Assembly: GCA_021801305.1 (NCBI GenBank)
Contig: JAJYYD010000155.1
Coordinates: 1-8,592, forward strand
Direction of reading: 5' to 3'
Length of the DNA stretch: 8,592 nucleotides
Source: Thermoplasmata archaeon
GTDB taxonomy: Archaea > Thermoplasmatota > Thermoplasmata > Thermoplasmatales > Thermoplasmataceae
In this document: positions 6,476 to 8,592 of the stretch, piece by piece
How the letters are laid out: the number at the start of each line of letters is the position of its first letter
Position numbering within the stretch: the stretch's first letter is position 1
Translations under genes and position numbers: made by a program
Notes under the pieces: model-generated
Databases searched by the model: none
What the model was told of the DNA's origin: nothing
Seen by the model: the letters and a program-made list of their open reading frames with translations, nothing else

Positions 6476-6482
6476 GGTGATC
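6476..6482 (+). promoter_or_regulatory. strong Shine-Dalgarno site for the 99-residue membrane protein
   Basis: GGTGATC matches the archaeal 16S rRNA 3' end complement over its whole length and lies 4 bases before the ATG at 6487. It fixes that start and shows that the small ORF is a real internal operon gene. Confidence 0.7.
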
Positions 6483-6486
6483 AGAA

Positions 6487-6786
6487 ATGTTGTTGAGTGA
6501 TATTGCCATTGCAATTTCCGTTGTTGCCATAGCCGGATGGGTATATATGATTTTTAAACTAAAATCCCTGAGACAGTCAGGCCAGGAGTCGGAGAAGGAT
6601 TCTGAGTCCACCATGAAAGCTGCACTGGAGGAATACAACAGGTTTCTTTCACAGATAAAAAGGAACCTGGATCTCTTGAACACCAGGGTTGGAATCAAGC
6701 TGGAGGTCAAGCCGCTCAACCTTGAGGTTGTGAACAGGATTGGAAACCCGCAGGATCATGAAATCGAGAAGCAGGAACAGAAATGA
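6487..6786 (+). CDS. small single-pass membrane protein with coiled coil, unknown function
   Basis: A 99-residue protein I do not recognise. It has one hydrophobic helix at about residues 4-24 followed by lysines (FKLKSLRQ), which by the positive-inside rule places the rest in the cytoplasm. A charged stretch of alternating Glu/Lys/Ser and a likely coiled coil (about 37-66, with Leu/Ile at heptad-like spacing) come next, then a short region KLEVKPLNLEVV that could form a strand pair, and a polar tail. The ATG is supported by a near-perfect ribosome binding site. It follows the signal peptidase by 32 bases on the same strand, so it is probably co-transcribed and may act with the peptidase or at the translocon; that is inference only. 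Its stop codon abuts the ftsY stop. Confidence 0.75.
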   Translation: MLLSDIAIAISVVAIAGWVYMIFKLKSLRQSGQESEKDSESTMKAALEEYNRFLSQIKRNLDLLNTRVGIKLEVKPLNLEVVNRIGNPQDHEIEKQEQK

Positions 6787-7665
6787 TCATGGGATTATCT
6801 TGTCAATATACCAGTTTGCATCGAACTTGATCAGGTCGTCGAACCCCTGACCTGTCCCAAGGAAGAGTACAGGTTTCTTCAGCTGGTGAACGATTGTCAG
6901 GACAGCACCTCCCCTCGCATCCGTATCCAGCTTGGTGAGAACGACTGAATCAAACTTGATCTCGTTCATGAAGACCTCGGCCTGGTTGTAGGCATCCTGC
7001 CCTATCATGGAATCCAGGACCATTACAGTGAGATCAGGCTTTGCAACCCTCTTTATCTTTTTCATCTCGTCTATAAGATTCTTGTTTGTCTGCATCCGTC
7101 CAGCACTGTCCACAAGAACGTAGTCTATATCCCTTGCCTTTGCATGCTCGATGGCATCGAAGGCAACCGCTGATGGATCGCTTCCCGCCGTATGCTTGAT
7201 CACATTCACTCCAAGATTTGAGCCAAGTATGGAAATCTGCTCTATTGCTCCCGCCCTGAATGTATCGGATGCTGCCAGCACCACCCTCCTGCCATTCTTC
7301 CTGAGGTAGTTGGCAACCTTGGAAATGGTGGTTGTCTTGCCGGTTCCGTTAATTCCGAGAAACAGGATTACGTATGGCTTCTTTGAAACGTTCAGGATGT
7401 CATCGGCCGGAGGGATTTCGCCAAGAACCTCGTTGATGGTCTCCTTCAGGTATTCCTTCACGAGCTCCATTTCTATCTTTCTTCCGGATTTGACAATCTT
7501 CCTGTCAAGCCTCTGCGTGATGTTCTGCGCAGTATCATAGTCCACATCGGCTTCCAGCAGTATATTGGTGATGGTGCTCTCCACCTCATCCCTGCGTATT
7601 ATTTCACTGCCTGCAGGTAACTTCTTGAAGAGATTGCTGAATTTATTTTTGATTCCTTCGAACAT
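6787..7665 (-). CDS. ftsY: signal recognition particle receptor FtsY
   Basis: A 292-residue SRP-family GTPase that docks ribosome-SRP complexes at the membrane and hands them to the Sec translocon. An amphipathic N-terminal helix ([16 protein letters not shown]) can bind the membrane; the N domain follows to about residue 90, then the G domain. All GTPase elements are present: GINGTGKTT (104-112), DTFRAGA (134-140), DSAGR (186-190), TKLD (244-247) and GTGQ (270-273). The C-terminal GFDDLIKFDANWYID is typical of FtsY and, with the absence of a methionine-rich M domain, separates it from Ffh. The long acidic domain of bacterial FtsY is missing, as usual in archaea. The start is ATG 7665; an upstream ATG at 7713 would only add prefoldin-overlapping residues. 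The gene overlaps the prefoldin gene by 23 bases, implying coupled translation. Confidence 0.96.
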   Translation of the reverse strand: MFEGIKNKFSNLFKKLPAGSEIIRRDEVESTITNILLEADVDYDTAQNITQRLDRKIVKSGRKIEMELVKEYLKETINEVLGEIPPADDILNVSKKPYVILFLGINGTGKTTTISKVANYLRKNGRRVVLAASDTFRAGAIEQISILGSNLGVNVIKHTAGSDPSAVAFDAIEHAKARDIDYVLVDSAGRMQTNKNLIDEMKKIKRVAKPDLTVMVLDSMIGQDAYNQAEVFMNEIKFDSVVLTKLDTDARGGAVLTIVHQLKKPVLFLGTGQGFDDLIKFDANWYIDKIIP

Positions 7666-8074
7666 CCCTGTTTTCCCCGCTCTGGCTCTGTGCTGCAGCC
7701 AGTATTGTATCATAACGCCTTGAAATCTCTTCCCTCTGGCCGTTTAGACTGGATATTGATGTCTCAACCTCTTTCATGTTTTCCTCAAGCCTTGCCCTTG
7801 CAGCAGCCGGGTCCTCATGTATGAAGATATCGGAGCCAATGGGCACAAGAAGCTTGCCGTCCAGTTTCAGAGTTGCCTCCATAAAGATGCCTGCCCCTAT
7901 TGCAACCCTGGTTTCCTTTGAGGATGCAAGACTGGTGTCAGTGAGTGCGAGGTGAGCCTTCCTGAGCTCCTCAAGACCCCTGATGAGTGTATTGACCTGC
8001 CCGTCTATTGATTCAATGAGCGATCTTAGATAATTCAGTTCTTCAGTTACGTTAATTCTTGATTCATTTTCCAT
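7643..8074 (-). CDS. pfdA: prefoldin alpha subunit
   Basis: A 143-residue subunit of archaeal prefoldin, the jellyfish-shaped hexamer (two alpha, four beta) that holds unfolded proteins and passes them to the thermosome. The expected layout is visible: an N-terminal coiled coil (about 8-45), two central beta hairpins ([15 protein letters not shown], then [15 protein letters not shown], 56-88) that build the barrel, and a C-terminal coiled coil (about 89-130). The length fits the family. I chose ATG 8074 ([13 protein letters not shown]) over an upstream in-frame ATG at 8137 because the longer form adds 21 non-family residues wholly inside pgk; AAGGGTAAGG just upstream can serve as ribosome binding site. 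The start overlaps the pgk end by 11 bases, and its end overlaps ftsY. Linkage of prefoldin alpha with ftsY recurs in archaea. Confidence 0.93.
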   Translation of the reverse strand: MENESRINVTEELNYLRSLIESIDGQVNTLIRGLEELRKAHLALTDTSLASSKETRVAIGAGIFMEATLKLDGKLLVPIGSDIFIHEDPAAARARLEENMKEVETSISSLNGQREEISRRYDTILAAAQSQSGENRDVRRNQK

Positions 8075-8592
8075 TTTCCTTACCCTTGAAAATTCTTCTG
8101 CTCTCCCTGAGAGCTTCCAGTACTGGCATGGGCTCACCGGATAAATAGCTTATGAGCGCGCCTCCTCCGGTGGATGCGTGGTCGATCCTCCTCATGAGGC
8201 CAAGGTGCTCCAGTGCACTCAAAGTGTGTCCTCCACCTGCGATTTTCAAGGCATCTGATGATGCAAGTGCAGTGATCACTTCCCTGGTGCCCACAGAATA
8301 TTCGGGTATCTCGTATATTCCCATTGGCCCATTCATGAAAATAGCGCCTGCTGATTCAATGATTTCTGAATACTGGGCAATGGTGTCCAGCCCAATATCT
8401 GCAATAACTTCATCATCCGGAATCTTTTCAGAAATGGACACCCTTCTACCGGAAGGGCTCAGGACAGCATCCTTTGGCATGATGATCTTACCGGGGTGAT
8501 CCATCAGGATCTTCCTGCATATCTCCAGCAGGTTTTCATGGTTCCTGTTATTCTTAATGATGAATTCCCTGTTCTTTTTACCTATATCCTTA
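8064..8592 (-). CDS. pgk: phosphoglycerate kinase, C-terminal part (runs off right edge)
   Basis: The last 175 codons of phosphoglycerate kinase, which interconverts 1,3-bisphosphoglycerate plus ADP and 3-phosphoglycerate plus ATP in glycolysis and gluconeogenesis. The frame is open to the window edge with no start, and the full protein should be about 400-415 residues. The visible part begins with KDIGKKN and contains the nucleotide-binding domain signatures ADIGLDTI (64-71), [11 protein letters not shown] (84-94), GGGHT (119-123) and [16 protein letters not shown] (138-153), ending with PVLEAL close to the C-terminus. All are intact. It is the first visible gene of an overlapping pgk-pfdA-ftsY unit; its stop lies 11 bases inside the prefoldin gene's start region. 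The pairing of a glycolytic enzyme with folding and targeting genes is positional; no functional link is implied. Confidence 0.95.
   Translation of the reverse strand, partial: KDIGKKNREFIIKNNRNHENLLEICRKILMDHPGKIIMPKDAVLSPSGRRVSISEKIPDDEVIADIGLDTIAQYSEIIESAGAIFMNGPMGIYEIPEYSVGTREVITALASSDALKIAGGGHTLSALEHLGLMRRIDHASTGGGALISYLSGEPMPVLEALRESRRIFKGKENGK

Noticed and set aside
8152..8499. Plus-strand 115-codon ORF opposite pgk
   Set aside because: The minus strand has unmistakable phosphoglycerate kinase motifs over the same bases.

Overview
The window looks like a chromosomal segment of a euryarchaeon, most likely a member of the Thermoplasmata (Thermoplasma-like). The reasons are an archaeal prefoldin alpha subunit, a compact FtsY without an acidic N-terminal domain, an archaeal/ER-type signal peptidase with a Ser-His-Asp set, heavy use of AGG/AGA for arginine, and TATA boxes placed about 26-30 bases before start codons, as in leaderless transcripts. 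Genes inside operons instead carry GGTGA-type ribosome binding sites. The lineage is inferred from these traits, not from a database match. No mobile element, CRISPR array, rRNA or tRNA was seen.

Layout from left to right. A minus-strand pair encodes a DsrE-like sulfur-relay protein followed by a TauE/SafE membrane transporter (1266-114), which suggests handling or export of sulfur compounds. A 259-base AT-rich gap separates it from a lone plus-strand gene (1526-2431) for a divergent GT2-type glycosyltransferase-like protein whose metal-binding acidic motif appears replaced. It meets tail to tail, with 2 bases between stops, a minus-strand operon of a 14-TM DHA2-type MFS transporter and a MarR regulator (4717-2434). 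This is an efflux pump with its probable own regulator. Next on the minus strand is a helix-turn-helix regulator (5476-4802), whose best start is a leaderless GTG.

Divergent from that regulator is a plus-strand pair: a type I signal peptidase and a 99-residue single-pass membrane protein with a coiled coil (5654-6786). This pair ends flush against a minus-strand operon of phosphoglycerate kinase (partial, running off the right edge), prefoldin alpha and ftsY (8592-6787), with overlapping reading frames. The right half is therefore housekeeping: glycolysis/gluconeogenesis, protein folding, membrane targeting and signal peptide removal. FtsY delivers ribosomes to the translocon and the neighbouring peptidase cleaves the exported products.

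No clearly new multi-gene system is visible. The points most worth a second look are the degenerate glycosyltransferase with a short overlapping upstream ORF, the possible signal peptidase accessory protein, the leaderless GTG start, the leaderless upstream ORF before the signal peptidase, and the zero-gap convergent gene ends.
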